From assembly GCF_947242115.1 (NCBI RefSeq), contig NC_074711.1, positions 192,501 to 256,500 on the forward strand: a DNA stretch of 64,000 nucleotides. Direction: 5' to 3'. Origin of the DNA: Biomphalaria glabrata. Taxonomy: Eukaryota; Mollusca; Gastropoda; Planorbidae. The notes beneath the pieces are model-generated. The model saw nothing but the letters and a program-made list of their open reading frames with translations, did not search any database and had not been told where the DNA came from. The position numbers and the translations under genes were made by a program. Within the stretch, counting starts at the first letter, position 1. Every line of letters starts with the position of its first letter. This document shows positions 35,530-53,450 of the stretch, piece after piece.

Positions 35530-38500
35530 CCATTTTCAAAGTCATCATTGACACTAAAACTTTACCATTCTTAATCTAATCATTGACACTAGGTCATTAC
35601 CATTTTTAATCTAATCATTGACTTAACATTCTTAATGTAATCATTGACACTAAGACATTACCATTCTCATTCTAATCATTGACACTAGGTCATTACCATT
35701 CTTAATCTAATCATTGACACTAAGACATTACCATTCTCAATCTAATCATTGACACTAAGACATTACCATTCTCAATCTAATCATTGACACTAACACATTA
35801 CCATTCTCAAAGTAATCATTGACATAGCATTCTCAATGTAATCATTGACAATAAGACATTAACATTCTCAATGTAATCATTGACACTAAAACATTACCAT
35901 TCTCAATCTAATCATTGACACTAACACATTACCATTCTCAAAGTAATCATTGACATAGCATTCTCAATGTAATCATTGACAATAAGACATTAACATTCTC
36001 AATGTAATCATTGACACTAAAACATTACCATTCTTAATCAAATCATGACACTAAGACATTACCATTCTCAATCTAATCATTGACGCTAAGGCATTACCAT
36101 TCTCAATCTAATCATTGACAATAATAAATTACCATTCTTAATCTAATCATTGATATAACATTATTAATGTAATTGTTGACACTAAGACATTACCATTCTA
36201 AAGTCATCATTGACACTTAAATATTACCATTCTCAATCTCATCATTGACACTAAAACATTACCATCTCAATCTAATCATTGACACTAAGATATTATTATT
36301 TTCAATCAAATCATTTACAATAATACATTACCATTCTCAATGTAATCATTGACACTAAGTAATTACCATTCTCAATCTAATCATTGACACTAAGAAATTA
36401 CCATTCTCAATCTAATCATTGACACTAAGACATTACCATTCTTACTGTCATAATTGGCACTATGACATTACCATTCCCAATGTAAACATTGACTATAAGA
36501 CATTACCATTCTCACTGTTATCATTGACACTAAGACATTACCATTCTTAATATAATCATTGATACTAAGACATTACCAGTGTCAATGAAATAATTGACAA
36601 TAAGAAATTACAATTCTCAATCTAATCATTGACACTAAGACAATACTATTCTCAATCTAATGATTGACACAAACACATTACCATTCTCAATCTAATCATT
36701 GACACTAAGACATTTTCATTCTCAATCTAATCATTGACACTAAGACATTACCATTCTCAATGTAATCATTGACACTAACACATTACCATTTTCAAAGTCA
36801 TCATTGACACTAAAACTTTACCATTCTTAATCTAATCATTGACACTAACACATTATAATTCTCTATCTAAACATTGACACTAAGACATTACCATTCTCAA
36901 TCTAATCATTGACACTAAGACATTACCATTCTCAATGTAATCATTGACACTAACACATTACCATTTTCAAAGTCATCATTGACACTAAAACTTTACCATT
37001 CATAATCTTTTCATTGACACTAACACATTATAATTCTCAATCTAATTATTGACACTAAGACATTACCATTCTCAATGTAATCATTGATACTAAGACATTA
37101 CCAGTGTCAATGAAATAATTGACAATAAGAAATTACCATTGTCAATCTAATCATTGACACTAAGACAATACTATTCTTAATCTAATGATTGACATAAACA
37201 CATTACCATTCTCAATCTAATCATTGACACTAAGACATTTTCATTCTCAATCTAATCATTGACATTAAGACATTACCATTCTCAATGTAATCATTGACAC
37301 TAACACATTACCATTTTTAAAGTCATCATTGAAACTAAAACTTTACCATTCTTAATCTAATCATAGATACTAACACATTATAATTCTCTATCTAAAAATT
37401 GACACTAAGACATTACCATTCTGAATCTAATCATTGACACTAAGACATTACTATTCTCAATGTAATCATTGACACTAACACATTACCATTTTCAAAGTCA
37501 TCATTGACACTAAAACTTTACCATTCATAATCTTTTCATTGACACTAACACATTAAAATTCTCAATCTAATTATTGACACTAAGACATTACCATTCTCAA
37601 TGTAATCATTGACACTAACACATTAACATTTTCAAAGTCATCATTGACACTAAAACTTTACCATTCTTAATCTAATCATTGACACTAGGTCATTACCATT
37701 TTTAATCTAATCATTGACTTAACATTCTTAATGTAATCATTGACACTAAGACATTACCATTCTCATTCTAATCATTGACACTAGGTCATTACCATTCTTA
37801 ATCTAATCATTGACACTAAGACATTACCATTCTCAATCTAATCATTGACACCAAGACATTACCATTCTCAATCTAATCATTGACACTAACACATTACCAT
37901 TCTCAAAGTAATCATTGACATAGCATTCTCAATGTAATCATTGACAATAAGACATTAACATTTTCAATGTAATCATTGACACTAAAACATTACCATTCTC
38001 AATCTAATCATTGACACTAACACATTACCATTCTCAAAGTAATCATTGACATAGCATTCTCAATGTAATCATTGACAATAAGACATTAACATTCTCAATG
38101 TAATCATTGACACTAAAACATTACCATTCTTAATCAAATCATGACACTAAGACATTACCATTCTCAATCTAATCATTGACGCTAAGGCATTACCATTCTC
38201 AATCTAATCATTGACAATAATAAATTACCATTCTTAATCTAATCATTGATATAACATTATTAATGTAATTGTTGACACTAAGACATTACCATTCTAAAGT
38301 CATCATTGACACTTAAATATTACCATTCTCAATCTCATCATTGACACTAAGATATTATTATTTTCAATCAAATCATTTACAATAATACATTACCATTCTC
38401 AATGTAATCATTGACACTAAGTAATTACCATTCTCAATCTAATCATTGACACTAAGAAATTACCATTCTCAATCTAATCATTGACACTAAGACATTACCA

Positions 38501-39145
38501 TTCTTACTGTCATAATTGGCACTATGACATTACCATTCCCAATGTAAACATTGACTATAAGACATTACCATTCTCACTGTTATCATTGACACTAAGACAT
38601 TACCATTCTTAATATAATCATTGATACTAAGACATTACCAGTGTCAATGAAATAATTGACAATAAGAAATTACAATTCTCAATCTAATCATTGACACTAA
38701 GACAATACTATTCTCAATCTAATGATTGACACAAACACATTACCATTCTCAATCTAATCATTGACACTAAGACATTTTCATTCTCAATCTAATCATTGAC
38801 ACTAAGACATTACCATTCTCAATGTAATCATTGACACTAACACATTACCATTTTCAAAGTCATCATTGACACTAAAACTTTACCATTCTTAATCTAATCA
38901 TTGACACTAACACATTATAATTCTCTATCTAAACATTGACACTAAGACATTACCATTCTCAATCTAATCATTGACACTAAGACATTACCATTCTCAATGT
39001 AATCATTGACACTAACACATTACCATTTTCAAAGTCATCATTGACACTAAAACTTTACCATTCATAATCTTTTCATTGACACTAACACATTATAATTCTC
39101 AATCTAATTATTGACACTAAGACATTACCATTCTCAATGTAATCA
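35530..39145 (+). repeat. Block duplication in satellite, period about 2096 bp
   Basis: Markers at 36031 and 38127 (TTCTTAATCAAATCATGAC) are 2096 bp apart, and surrounding monomer variants follow the same order from about 35530-37080 and 37630-39145. One 33-bp difference near 36260 shifts later markers to about 2063 bp. Confidence 0.75.
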
Positions 39146-39426
39146 TTGACACTAAAACATTACCATTTTCAAAGTCATCATTGACACTAAAACTTTACCA
39201 TTCTTAATCTAATCATTGACACTAGGTCATTACCATTTTTAATCTAATCATTGACTTAACATTCTTAATGTAATCATTGACACTAAGACATTACCATTCT
39301 CATTCTAATCATTGACACTAGGTCATTACCATTCTTAATCTAATCATTGACACTAAGACATTACCATTCTCAATCTAATCATTGACACTAAGACATTACC
39401 ATTCTCAATCTAATCATTGACACTAA

Positions 39427-42400
39427 GACATTACCATTCTTACTGTCATAATTGGCACTATGACATTACCATTCCCAATGTAAACATTGACTATAAGACA
39501 TTACCATTCTCACTGTTATCATTGACACTAAGACATTACCATTCTTAATATAATCATTGATACTAAGACATTACCAGTGTCAATGAAATAATTGACAATA
39601 AGAAATTACAATTCTCAATCTAATCATTGAAACTAAGACAATACTATTCTCAATCTAATGATTGACACAAACACATTACCATTCTCAATCTAATCATTGA
39701 CACTAAGACATTTTCATTCTCAATCTAATCATTGACACTAAGACATTACCATTCTCAATGTAATCATTGACACTAACACATTACCATTTTCAAAGTTATC
39801 ATTGACACTAAAACTTTACCATTCATAATCTTTTCATTGACACTAACACATTATAATTCTCAATCTAATCATTGACACTAAGACATTACTATTCTCAATC
39901 TAATCATTGACACTAACACATTATCATTCTCAGTCTAATCATTTATACTAACACAATACCATTCTCAATCTTATTATTGACACAAACACATTACCATTCA
40001 TAATCTTTTCATTGACACTAACACATTAAAATTCTCAATCTAATTATTGACACTAAGACATTACCATTTTCAATGTAATCATTGACACTAACACATTACC
40101 ATTCTCAAAGTAATCATTGACATAGCATTCTTAATGTATTCATTGACAATAAGACGTTACCATTCTCAATGTAATCGTTCACACTAAAACATTACCATTC
40201 TCAATGTAATCATTGACACTTAGTCATTACCATTCTTAATCTAATCATTGACATATTATTCTTAATGTAATCATTGTCACTTAGACATTACCATTGTCAA
40301 TGTAATAATTGACACTAAGTCATTACTATTCTCAATCTAATTATTGACACTAAAACAATACCATTCTCAATCTCATCATTGACACTAAAACATTACCATT
40401 CTAAATCTAATCATAGACACTAAGTCATTACCATTTTCAATCTTATCATTGAATTTAACACATTACCATTCTCAATATAATCATTGACACTAAATTATTA
40501 CTATTCTCAATGTAATTATTGACACTTAAACATTACCATTCTTAATCTAATCATTGACACAAAGACATTACCATTCTCAATCTACTCATTGACACTAAGA
40601 CATTACCATTCTTACTGTCATTATTGGCACTATGACATTACCATTCCCAATGTAAACATTGACTATAAGACATTACCATTCTCACTGTTATCATTGACAC
40701 TAAGACATTACCATTCTTAATATAATCATTGACACTAGGTCATTACCATTTTTAATCTAATCATTGACATATTATTCTTAATGTAATCATTGTCACTTAG
40801 ACATTACCATTGTCAATGTAATAATTGACACTAAGTCATTACCATTCTCAATCTAATTATTGAAACTAAAACATTACCATTCTCAATCTCATCATTGACA
40901 CTAAAACATTACCATTCTCAATGTAATCATTGACACTAAAACATTACCATTCTTAATCTAATCCATGACACTTAGACATTACCATTCTCAATGTAATCTC
41001 TGACAAAATGACATTACCATTCTCAATGTAATCATTGACACTAAATCATCACCATACTTAATCTAATCATTGACATAACATTCTTAATGTAATCATTGTC
41101 ACTTAGACATTACCATTGTCAATGTAATAATTGATACTAAGTCATTACCATTCTCAATCTAATTATTGACACTAAAACATTACCATTCTCAATCTCATCA
41201 TTGACACTAAAACATTACCATTCTCAATGTAATCATTGACACTAAGTCATTACCATTCTTAATCTAATCATTGACTTAACATTCTTAATGTAATCATTGA
41301 CACTAAGACATTACCATTCTCAATCTAATCATTGACACTAGGTCATTACCATTCTTAATCTAATCATTGACAGTAAGACATTACCATTCTCAATCTAATC
41401 ATTGACACTAAGACATTACCATTCTCAAAGTAATCATTGACATAGCATTCTCAATGTAATCATTGACACTAACACATTACTATTCTCAAAGTCATCATTG
41501 ACACTAAGACATTACCATTCTCAATCTAATCATTGACACTAAGACATTACCATTCTCACTGTCATCATTGGCACTAAGACATTACTATTTTCAATGTAAT
41601 CATTGACACTAAGACATTACCATTCTCAATCTAATCATTGACACTAGGTCATTACCATTCTTAATCTAATCATTGACACTAAGACATTACCATTCTCACT
41701 GTCATCATTGGCACTAAGACATTACTATTCTCAATGTAATCATTGACACTAAGACATTACCATTCTCAATGTAATTATTGACAATAAAACATTAACATTC
41801 TTAATCTTATCATTGACATAAAATTCTCAACATAACCATTGACACTTAGACATTACCATTCTTAATGTAATCATTGATACTAAGACATTACCAGTGTCAA
41901 TGAAATAATTGACAATAAGAAATTACCATTCTCAATCTAATCATTGACACTAAGACAATACTATTCTTAATCTAATGATTGACACAAACACATTACCATT
42001 CTCAATCTAATCATTGACTATAAGACATTTTCATTATCAATCTAATCATTGATACTAAGACATTACCATTCTCAATGTAATCATTGACACTAACACATTA
42101 CTAACACATTACCATTATCAAAGTCATCATTGACACTAAAACTTTACCATTCTTAATCTAATCATTGATACTAACACATTATAATTCTCTATCTAAAAAT
42201 TGACACTAAAACATTACCATTCTCAATCTCATCATTGACACTAAAACATTACCATTCTCAATGTAATCATTGACACTAAAACATTACCATTCTTAATCTA
42301 ATCCATGAAACTTAGACATTACCATTCTCAATGTAATCTCTGACAAAATGACATTACCATTCTCAATGTAATCATTGACACTAAATCATTACCATTCTTA

Positions 42401-45400
42401 ATCTAATCATTGACATAACATTCTTAATGTAATCATTGTCACTTAGACATTACCATTGTCAATGTAATAATTGATACTAAGTCATTACCATTCTCAATCT
42501 AATTATTGACACTAAAACATTACCATTCTCAATCTCATCATTGACACTAAAACATTACCATTCTCAATGTAATCATTGACACTAAGTCATTACCATTCTT
42601 AATCTAATCATTGACTTAACATTCTTAATGTAATCATTGACACTAAGACATTACCATTCTCAATCTAATCATTGACACTAGGTCATTACCATTCTTAATC
42701 TAATCATTGACAGTAAGACATTACCATTCTCAATCTAATCATTTACACTAAGACATTACCATTCTCAAAGTAATCATTGACATAGCATTCTCAATGTAAT
42801 CATTGACACTAACACATTACTATTCTCAAAGTCATCATTGACACTAAGACATTACCATTCTCAATCTAATCATTGACACTAAGACATTACCATTCTCACT
42901 GTCATCATTGGCACTAAGACATTACTATTTTCAATGTAAACATTGACACTAAGACATTACCATTCTCAATCTAATCATTGACACTAGGTCATTACCATTC
43001 TTAATCTAATCATTGACACTAAGACATAACCATTCTCACTGTCATCATTGGCACTAAGACATTACTATTCTCAATGTAATCATTGACACTAAGACATTAC
43101 CATTCTCAATGTAATTATTGACAATAAAACATTAACATTCTTAATCTTATCATTGACATAAAATTCTCAACATAACCATTGACACTTAGACATTACCATT
43201 CTTAATGTAATCATTGATACTAAGACATTACCAGTGTCAATGAAATAATTGACAATAAGAAATTACCATTCTCAATCTAATCATTGACACTAAGACAATA
43301 CTATTCTTAATCTAATGATTGACACAAACACATTACCATTCTCAATCTAATCATTGACACTAAGACATTTTCATTATCAATCTAATCATTGATACTAAGA
43401 CATTACCATTCTCAATGTAATCATTGACACTAACACATTACCATTATCAAAGTCATCATTGACACTAAAACTTTACCATTCTTAATCTAATCATTGATAC
43501 TAACACATTATAATTCTCTATCTAAAAATTGACACTAAAACATTACCATTCTGAATCTAATCATTGACACTAAGACATTACTATTCTCATTGTAATCATT
43601 GACACTAACACATTACCATTTTCAAAGTCATCATTGACACTAAAACTTTACCATTCATAATCTTTTCATTGACACTAGGTCATTACCATTTTTAATCTAA
43701 TCATTGACTTAACATTCTTAATGTAATCATTGACACTAAGACATTACCATTTTCAAAGTCATCATTGACACTAAAACTTTACCATTCTTAATCTAATCAT
43801 TGACACTAGGTCATTACCATTTTTAATCTAATCATTGATTAACATTCTTAATGTAATCATTGACACTAAGACATTACCATTCTCATTCTAATCATTGACA
43901 CTAGGTCATTACCATTCTTAATCTAATCATTGACACTAGGACATTACCATTCTCAATCTAATCATTGACACTAAGACATTACCATTCTCAATCTAATCAT
44001 TGACACTAACACATTACCATTCTCAAAGTAATCATTGACATAGCATTCTCAATGTAATCATTGACAATAAGACATTAACATTTTCAATGTAATCATTGAC
44101 ACTAAAACATTACCATTCTCAATCTAATAATTGACACTAACACATTTCCATTTTCAATGTTATCATTGACACTAAGTCATTACCATTCTTAATCAAATCA
44201 TGACACTAAGACATTACCATTCTCAATCTAATTATTGACGCTAAGGCATTACCATTCTCAATCTAATCATTGACAATAATAAATTACCATTCTTAATCTA
44301 ATCATTGATATAACATTATTAATGTAATTGTTGACACTAAGACATTACCATTCTAAAGTCATCATTAACACTTAAATATTACCATTCTCAATCTCATCAT
44401 TGACACTAAAACATTACCATTCTCAATCTAATCATTGACACTAAGATATTATTATTTTCAATCAAATCATTTACAATAATATATTACCATTCTCAATGTA
44501 ATCATTGACACTAAGTAATTACCATTCTCAATCTAATCATTGACACTAAGAAATTACCATTCTCAATCTAATCATTGACACTAAGACATTACCATTCTTA
44601 CTGTCATAATTGGCACTATGACATTACCATTCCCAATGTAAACATTGACTATAAGACATTACCATTCTCACTGTTATCATTGACACTAAGACATTACCAT
44701 TCTTAATATAATCATTGATACTAAGACATTACCAGTGTCAATGAAATAATTGACAATAAGAAATTACAATTCTCAATCTAATCATTGACACTAAGACAAT
44801 ACTATTCTCAATCTAATGATTGACACAAACACATTACCATTCTCAATCTAATCATTGACACTAAGACATTTTCATTCTCAATCTAATCATTGACACTAAG
44901 ACATTACCATTCTCAATGTAATCATTGACACTAACACATTACCATTTTCAAAGTTATCATTGACACTAAAACTTTACCATTCATAATCTTTTCATTGACA
45001 CTAACACATTATAATTCTCAATCTAATCATTGACACTAAGACATTACTATTCTCAATCTAATCATTGACACTAACACATTATCATTCTCAGTCTAATCAT
45101 TTACACTAACACAATACCATTCTCAATCTTATTATTGACACAAACACATTACCATTCATAATCTTTTCATTGACACTAACACATTAAAATTCTCAATCTA
45201 ATTATTGACACTAAGACATTACCATTCTCAATGTAATCATTGACACTAACACATTACCATTCTCAAAGTAATCATTGACATAGCATTCTTAATGTATTCA
45301 TTGACAATAAGACGTTACCATTCTCAATGTAATCGTTCACACTAAAACATTACCATTCTCAATGTAATCATTGACACTTAGTCATTACCATTCTTAATCT

Positions 45401-48400
45401 AATCATTGACATATTATTCTTAATGTAATCATTGTCACTTAGACATTACCATTGTCAATGTAATAATTGACACTAAGTCATTACTATTCTCAATCTAATT
45501 ATTGACACTAAAACAATACCATTCTCAATCTCATCATTGACACTAAAACATTACCATTCTAAATCTAATCATAGACACTAAGTCATTACCATTTTTAATC
45601 TTATCATTGAATTTAACACATTACCATTCTCAATATAATCATTGACACTAAATTATTACTATTCTCACTGTTATCATTGACACTAAGACATTACCATTCT
45701 TAATATAATCATTGACACTAGGTCATTACCATTTTTAATCTAATCATTGACATATTATTCTTAATGTAATCATTGTCACTTAGACATTACCATTGTCAAT
45801 GTAATAATTGACACTAAGTCATTACCATTCTCAATCTAATTATTGAAACTAAAACATTACCATTCTCAATCTCATCATTGACACTAAAACATTACCATTC
45901 TCAATGTAATCATTGACACTAAAACATTACCATTCTTAATCTAATCCATGACACTTAGACATTACCATTCTCAATGTAATCTCTGACAAAATGACATTAC
46001 CATTCTCAATGTAATCATTGACACTAAATCATCACCATTCTTAATCTAATCATTGACATAACATTCTTAATGTAATCATTGTCACTTAGACATTACCATT
46101 GTCAATGTAATAATTGATACTAAGTCATTACCATTCTCAATCTAATTATTGACACTAAAACATTACCATTCTCAATCTCATCATTGACACTAAAACATTA
46201 CCATTCTCAATGTAATCATTGACACTAAGTCATTACCATTCTTAATCTAATCATTGACTTAACATTCTTAATGTAATCATTGACACTAAGACATTACCAT
46301 TCTCAATCTAATCATTGACACTAGGTCATTACCATTCTTAATCTAATCATTGACAGTAAGACATTACCATTCTCAATCTAATCATTGACACTAAGACATT
46401 ACCATTCTCAAAGTAATCATTGACATAGCATTCTCAATGTAATCATTGACACTAACACATTACTATTCTCAAAGTCATCATTGACACTAAGACATTACCA
46501 TTCTCAATCTAATCATTGACACTAAGACATTACCATTCTCACTGTCATCATTGGCACTAAGACATTACTATTTTCAATGTAATCATTGACACTAAGACAT
46601 TACCATTCTCAATCTAATCATTGACACTAGGTCATTACCATTCTTAATCTAATCATTGACACTAAGACATTACCATTCTCACTGTCATCATTGGCACTAA
46701 GACATTACTATTCTCAATGTAATCATTGACACTAAGACATTACCATTCTCAATGTAATTATTGACAATAAAACATTAACATTCTTAATCTTATCATTGAC
46801 ATAAAATTCTCAACATAACCATTGACACTTAGACATTACCATTCTTAATGTAATCATTGATACTAAGACATTACCAGTGTCAATGAAATAATTGACAATA
46901 AGAAATTACAATTCTCAATCTAATCATTGACACTAAGACAATACTATTCTCAATCTAATGATTGACACAAACACATTACCATTCATAATCTTTTCATTGA
47001 CACTAACACATTAAAATTCTCAATCTAATCATTGACACTAAGACATTACCATTCTTAATATAATCATTGATACTAAGACATTACCAGTGTCAATGAAATA
47101 ATTGACACTAACACATTATCATTCTCAGTCTAATCATTTACACTAACACAATACCATTCTCAATCTTATTATTGACACAAACACATTACCATTCATAATC
47201 TTTTCATTGACACTAACACATTAAAATTCTCAATCTAATCATTGACACCAAGACATTACCATTCTCAATGTAATCATTGACACTAACACATTACCATTCT
47301 CAAAGTAATCATTGACATAGCATTCTTAATGTATTCATTGACAATAAGACGTTACCATTCTCAATGTAATCATTCACACTAAAACATTACCATTCTCAAT
47401 GTAATCATTGACACTTAGTCATTACCATTCTTAATCTAATCATTGACATATTATTCTTAATGTAATCATTGTCACTTAGACATTACCATTGTCAATGTAA
47501 TAATTGACACTAAGTCATTACCATTCTCAATCTAATTATTGACACTAAGACATTACCATTCTCAATCTCATCATTGACACTAAAACATTACCATTCTAAA
47601 TCTAATCATAGACACTAAGTCCTTACCATTTTCAATCTTATCATTGAATTTAACACATTACCATTCTCAATATAATCATTGACACTAAATTATTACTATT
47701 CTCAATGTAATCATTGACACTAAAACATTACCATTCTTAATCTAATCATTGACACAAAGACATTACCATTCTCAATCTACTCATTGACACTAAGACATTA
47801 CCATTCTTACTGTCATTATTGGCACTATGACATTACCATTCCCAATGTAAACATTGACTATAAGACATTACCATTCTCACTGTTATCATTGACACTAAGA
47901 CATTACCATTCTTAATATAATCATTGATACTAAGACATTACCAGTGTCAATGAAATAATTGACAATAAGAAATTACAATTTTAATCTAATCATTTACACT
48001 AAGACAATACTATTCTGAATCTAATGATTATCACACACATTACCATTCTCAATCTAATCATTGACACTAAGACATTACCATTCTCAATGTAATCATTGAC
48101 ACTAACACATTACCATTTTCAATGTAATCATTGACACTAAGTCATTACCATTCTCAATGTAATTATTGACACTAAAACATTACCATTCTCAATCTCATCA
48201 TTGACACTAAAACTTTACCATTCTCAATGTAGTCATTGACACTAAGTCATTACCATTCTTAATCTAATCATTGACTTAACATTCTTAATGTAATCATTGA
48301 CACTAAGACATTACCATTCTCAATCTAATCATTGACACTAGGTCATTACCATTCTTAATCTAATCATTGACAGTAAGACATTACCATTCTCAATCTAATC

Positions 48401-51400
48401 ATTGACACTAAGACATTACCATTCTCAAAGTAATCATTGACATAGCATTCTTAATGTAATCATTGACACTAACACATTACTATTCTCAAAGTCATCATTG
48501 ACACTAAGACATTACCATTCTCAATCTAATCATTGACACTAACACATTACCATTCTCAAAGTAATCATTGACATAGCATTCTCAATGTAATCATTGACAA
48601 TAAGACATTAACATTCTCAATGTAATCATTGACACTAAAACATTACCATTCTCAATCTAATCATTGACACTAACACATTACCATTCTCAAAGTAATCATT
48701 GACATAGCATTCTCAATGTAATCATTGACAATAAGACATTAACATTCTCAATGTAATCATTGACACTAAAACATTACCATTCTTAATCAAATCATGACAC
48801 TAAGACATTACCATTCTCAATCTAATCATTGACGCTAAGGCATTACCATTCTCAATCTAATCATTGACAATAATAAATTACCATTCTTAATCTAATCATT
48901 GATATAACATTATTAATGTAATTGTTGACACTAAGACATTACCATTCTAAAGTCATCATTGACACTTAAATATTACCATTCTCAATCTCATCATTGACAC
49001 TAAAACATTACCATCTCAATCTAATCATTGACACTAAGATATTATTATTTTCAATCAAATCATTTACAATAATACATTACCATTCTCAATCTAATCATTG
49101 ACACTAAGAAATTACCATTCTCAATCTAATCATTGACACTAAGACATTACCATTCTTACTGTCATAATTGGCACTATGACATTACCATTCCCAATGTAAA
49201 CATTGACTATAAGACATTACCATTCTCACTGTTATCATTGACACTAAGACATTACCATTCTTAATATAATCATTGATACTAAGACATTACCAGTGTCAAT
49301 GAAATAATTGACAATAAGAAATTACAATTCTCAATCTAATCATTGACACTAAGACAATACTATTCTCAATCTAATGATTGACACAAACACATTACCATTC
49401 TCAATCTAATCATTGACACTAAGACATTTTCATTCTCAATCTAATCATTGACACTAAGACATTACCATTCTCAATGTAATCATTGACACTAACACATTAC
49501 CATTTTCAAAGTCATCATTGACACTAAAACTTTACCATTCTTTATCTAATCATTGACACTAACACATTATAATTCTCTATCTAAATATTGACACTAAGAC
49601 ATTACCATTCTCAATCTAATCATTGACACTAAGACATTACCATTCTCAATGTAATCATTGACACTAACACATTACCATTTTCAAAGTCATCATTGACACT
49701 AAAACTTTACCATTCATAATCTTTTCATTGACACTAACACATTATAATTCTCAATCTAAACATTGACACTAAGACATTACCATTCTCAATCTAATCATTG
49801 ACACTAAGACATTACCATTCTCAATGTAATCATTGACACTAACACATTACCATTTTCAAAGTCATCATTGACACTAAAACTTTACCATTCATAATCTTTT
49901 CATTGACACTAACACATTATAATTCTCAATCTAATTATTGACACTAAGACATTACCATTCTCAATGTAATCATTGACACTAAAACATTACCATTTTCAAA
50001 GTCATCATTGACACTAAAACTTTACCATTCTTAATCTAATCATTGACACTAGGTCATTACCATTTTTAATCTAATCATTGACTTAACATTCTTAATGTAA
50101 TCATTGATACTAAGACAATACCATTCTCATTCTAATCATTGACACTAGGTCATTACCATTCTTAATCTAATCATTGACACTAAGACATTACCATTCTCAA
50201 TCTAATCATTGACACTAAGACATTACCATTCTCAATCTAATCATTGACACTAACACATTACCATTCTCAAAAAAATCATTGACATAGCATTCTCAATGTA
50301 ATCATTTCATTTCAATGTTATCATTGACACTAAGTCATTACCATTCTTAATCAAATCATGACACTAAGACATTACCATTCTCAATCTAATTATTGACGCT
50401 AAGGCATTACCATTCTCAATCTAATCATTGACAATAATAAATTACCATTCTTAATCTAATCATTGATATAACATTATTAATGTAATTGTTGACACTAAGA
50501 CATTACCATTCTAAAGTCATCATTGACACTTAAATATTACCATTCTCAATCTCATCATTGACACTAAAACATTACCATTCTCAATCTAATCATTGACACT
50601 AAGATATTATTATTTTCAATCAAATCATTTACAATAATACATTACCATTCTCAATGTAATCATTGACACTAAGTAATTACCATTCTCAATCTAATCATTG
50701 ACACTAAGAAATTACCATTCTCAATCTAATCATTGACACTAAAACATTACCATTCTTACTGTCATAATTGGCACTATGACATTACCATTCCCAATGTAAA
50801 CATTGACTATAAGACATTACCATTCTCACTGTTATCATTGACACTAAGACATTACCATTCTTAATATAATCATTGATACTAAGACATTACCAGTGTCAAT
50901 GAAATAATTGACAATAAGAAATTACAATTCTCAATCTAATCATTGAAACTAAGACAATACTATTCTCAATCTAATGATTGACACAAACACATTACCATTC
51001 TCAATCTAATCATTGACACTAAGACATTTTCATTCTCAATCTAATCATTGACACTAAGACATTACCATTCTCAATGTAATCATTGACACTAACACATTAC
51101 CATTTTCAAAGTTATCATTGACACTAAAACTTTACCATTCATAATCTTTTCATTGACACTAACACATTATAATTCTCAATCTAATCATTGACACTAAGAC
51201 ATTACTATTCTCAATCTAATCATTGACACTAACACATTATCATTCTCAGTCTAATCATTTATACTAACACAATACCATTCTCAATCTTATTATTGACACA
51301 AACACATTACCATTCATAATCTTTTCATTGACACTAACACATTAAAATTCTCAATCTAATTATTGACACTAAGACATTACCATTTTCAATGTAATCATTG

Positions 51401-53450
51401 ACACTAACACATTACCATTCTCAAAGTAATCATTGACATAGCATTCTTAATGTATTCATTGACAATAAGACGTTACCATTCTCAATGTAATCGTTCACAC
51501 TAAAACATTACCATTCTCAATGTAATCATTGACACTTAGTCATTACCATTCTTAATCTAATCATTGACATATTATTCTTAATGTAATCATTGTCACTTAG
51601 ACATTACCATTGTCAATGTAATAATTGACACTAAGTCATTACTATTCTCAATCTAATTATTGACACTAAAACAATACCATTCTCAATCTCATCATTGACA
51701 CTAAAACATTACCATTCTAAATCTAATCATAGACACTAAGTCATTACCATTTTCAATCTTATCATTGAATTTAACACATTACCATTCTCAATATAATCAT
51801 TGACACTAAATTATTACTATTCTCAATGTAATTATTGACACTTAAACATTACCATTCTTAATCTAATCATTGACACAAAGACATTACCATTCTCAATCTA
51901 CTCATTGACACTAAGACATTACCATTCTTACTGTCATTATTGGCACTATGACATTACCATTCCCAATGTAAACATTGACTATAAGACATTACCATTCTCA
52001 CTGTTATCATTGACACTAAGACATTACCATTCTTAATATAATCATTGACACTAGGTCATTACCATTTTTAATCTAATCATTGACATATTATTCTTAATGT
52101 AATCATTGTCACTTAGACATTACCATTGTCAATGTAATAATTGACACTAAGTCATTACCATTCTCAATCTAATTATTGAAACTAAAACATTACCATTCTC
52201 AATCTCATCATTGACACTAAAACATTACCATTCTCAATGTAATCATTGACACTAAAACATTACCATTCTTAATCTAATCCATGACACTTAGACATTACCA
52301 TTCTCAATGTAATCTCTGACAAAATGACATTACCATTCTCAATGTAATCATTGACACTAAATCATTACCATTCTTAATCTAATCATTGACATAACATTCT
52401 TAATGTAATCATTGTCACTTAGACATTACCATTGTCAATGTAATAATTGATACTAAGTCATTACCATTCTCAATCTAATTATTGACACTAAAACATTACC
52501 ATTCTCAATCTCATCATTGACACTAAAACATTACCATTCTCAATGTAATCATTGACACTAAGTCATTACCATTCTTAATCTAATCATTGACTTAACATTC
52601 TTAATGTAATCATTGACACTAAGACATTACCATTCTCAATCTAATCATTGACACTAGGTCATTACCATTCTTAATCTAATCATTGACAGTAAGACATTAC
52701 CATTCTCAAAGTAATCATTGACATAGCATTCTCAATGTAATCATTGACACTAACACATTACTATTCTCAAAGTCATCATTGACACTAAGACATTACCATT
52801 CTCAATCTAATCATTGACACTAAGACATTACCATTCTCACTGTCATCATTGGCACTAAGACATTACTATTTTCAATGTAATCATTGACACTAAGACATTA
52901 CCATTCTCAATCTAATCATTGACACTAGGTCATTACCATTCTTAATCTAATCATTGACACTAAGACATTACCATTCTCACTGTCATCATTGGCACTAAGA
53001 CATTACTATTCTCAATGTAATCATTGACACTAAGACATTACCATTCTCAATGTAATTATTGACAATAAAACATTAACATTCTTAATCTTATCATTGACAT
53101 AAAATTCTCAACATAACCATTGACACTTAGACATTACCATTCTTAATGTAATCATTGATACTAAGACATTAACAGTGTCAATGAAATAATTGACAATAAG
53201 AAATTACCATTCTCAATCTAATCATTGACACTAAGACAATACTATTCTTAATCTAATGATTGACACAAACACATTACCATTCTCAATCTAATCATTGACA
53301 CTAAGACATTTTCATTATCAATCTAATCATTGACACTAAGACATTACCATTCTCAATGTAATCATTGACACTAACACATTACCATTTTCAAAGTCATCAT
53401 TGACACTAAAACTTTACCATTCTTAATCTAATCATTGATACTAACACATT
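39427..53450 (+). repeat. Long-range block duplication in satellite, period 11316 bp
   Basis: The rare word TCGTTCACAC at 40175 and 51491, and the ATTGGCACTATGAC words at about 39450 / 50766 and 40621 / 51937, are all offset by 11316. Similarity covers about 39.43-42.1 kb against 50.75-53.4 kb, with a single missing 35-bp monomer near 52.70 kb changing the offset to 11281 afterwards. Confidence 0.8.
40863..43542 (+). repeat. Tandem block duplication in satellite, period 1340 bp
   Basis: The variant word AATCTCTGACAAAATG at about 40995 recurs 1340 bp later, and so does TCATTATCAATC at about 42031 and 43371. Monomer variants agree in order throughout, so 40863-42202 and 42203-43542 are adjacent near-identical copies. 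The first copy has an 11-base internal duplication near 42100. Confidence 0.85.
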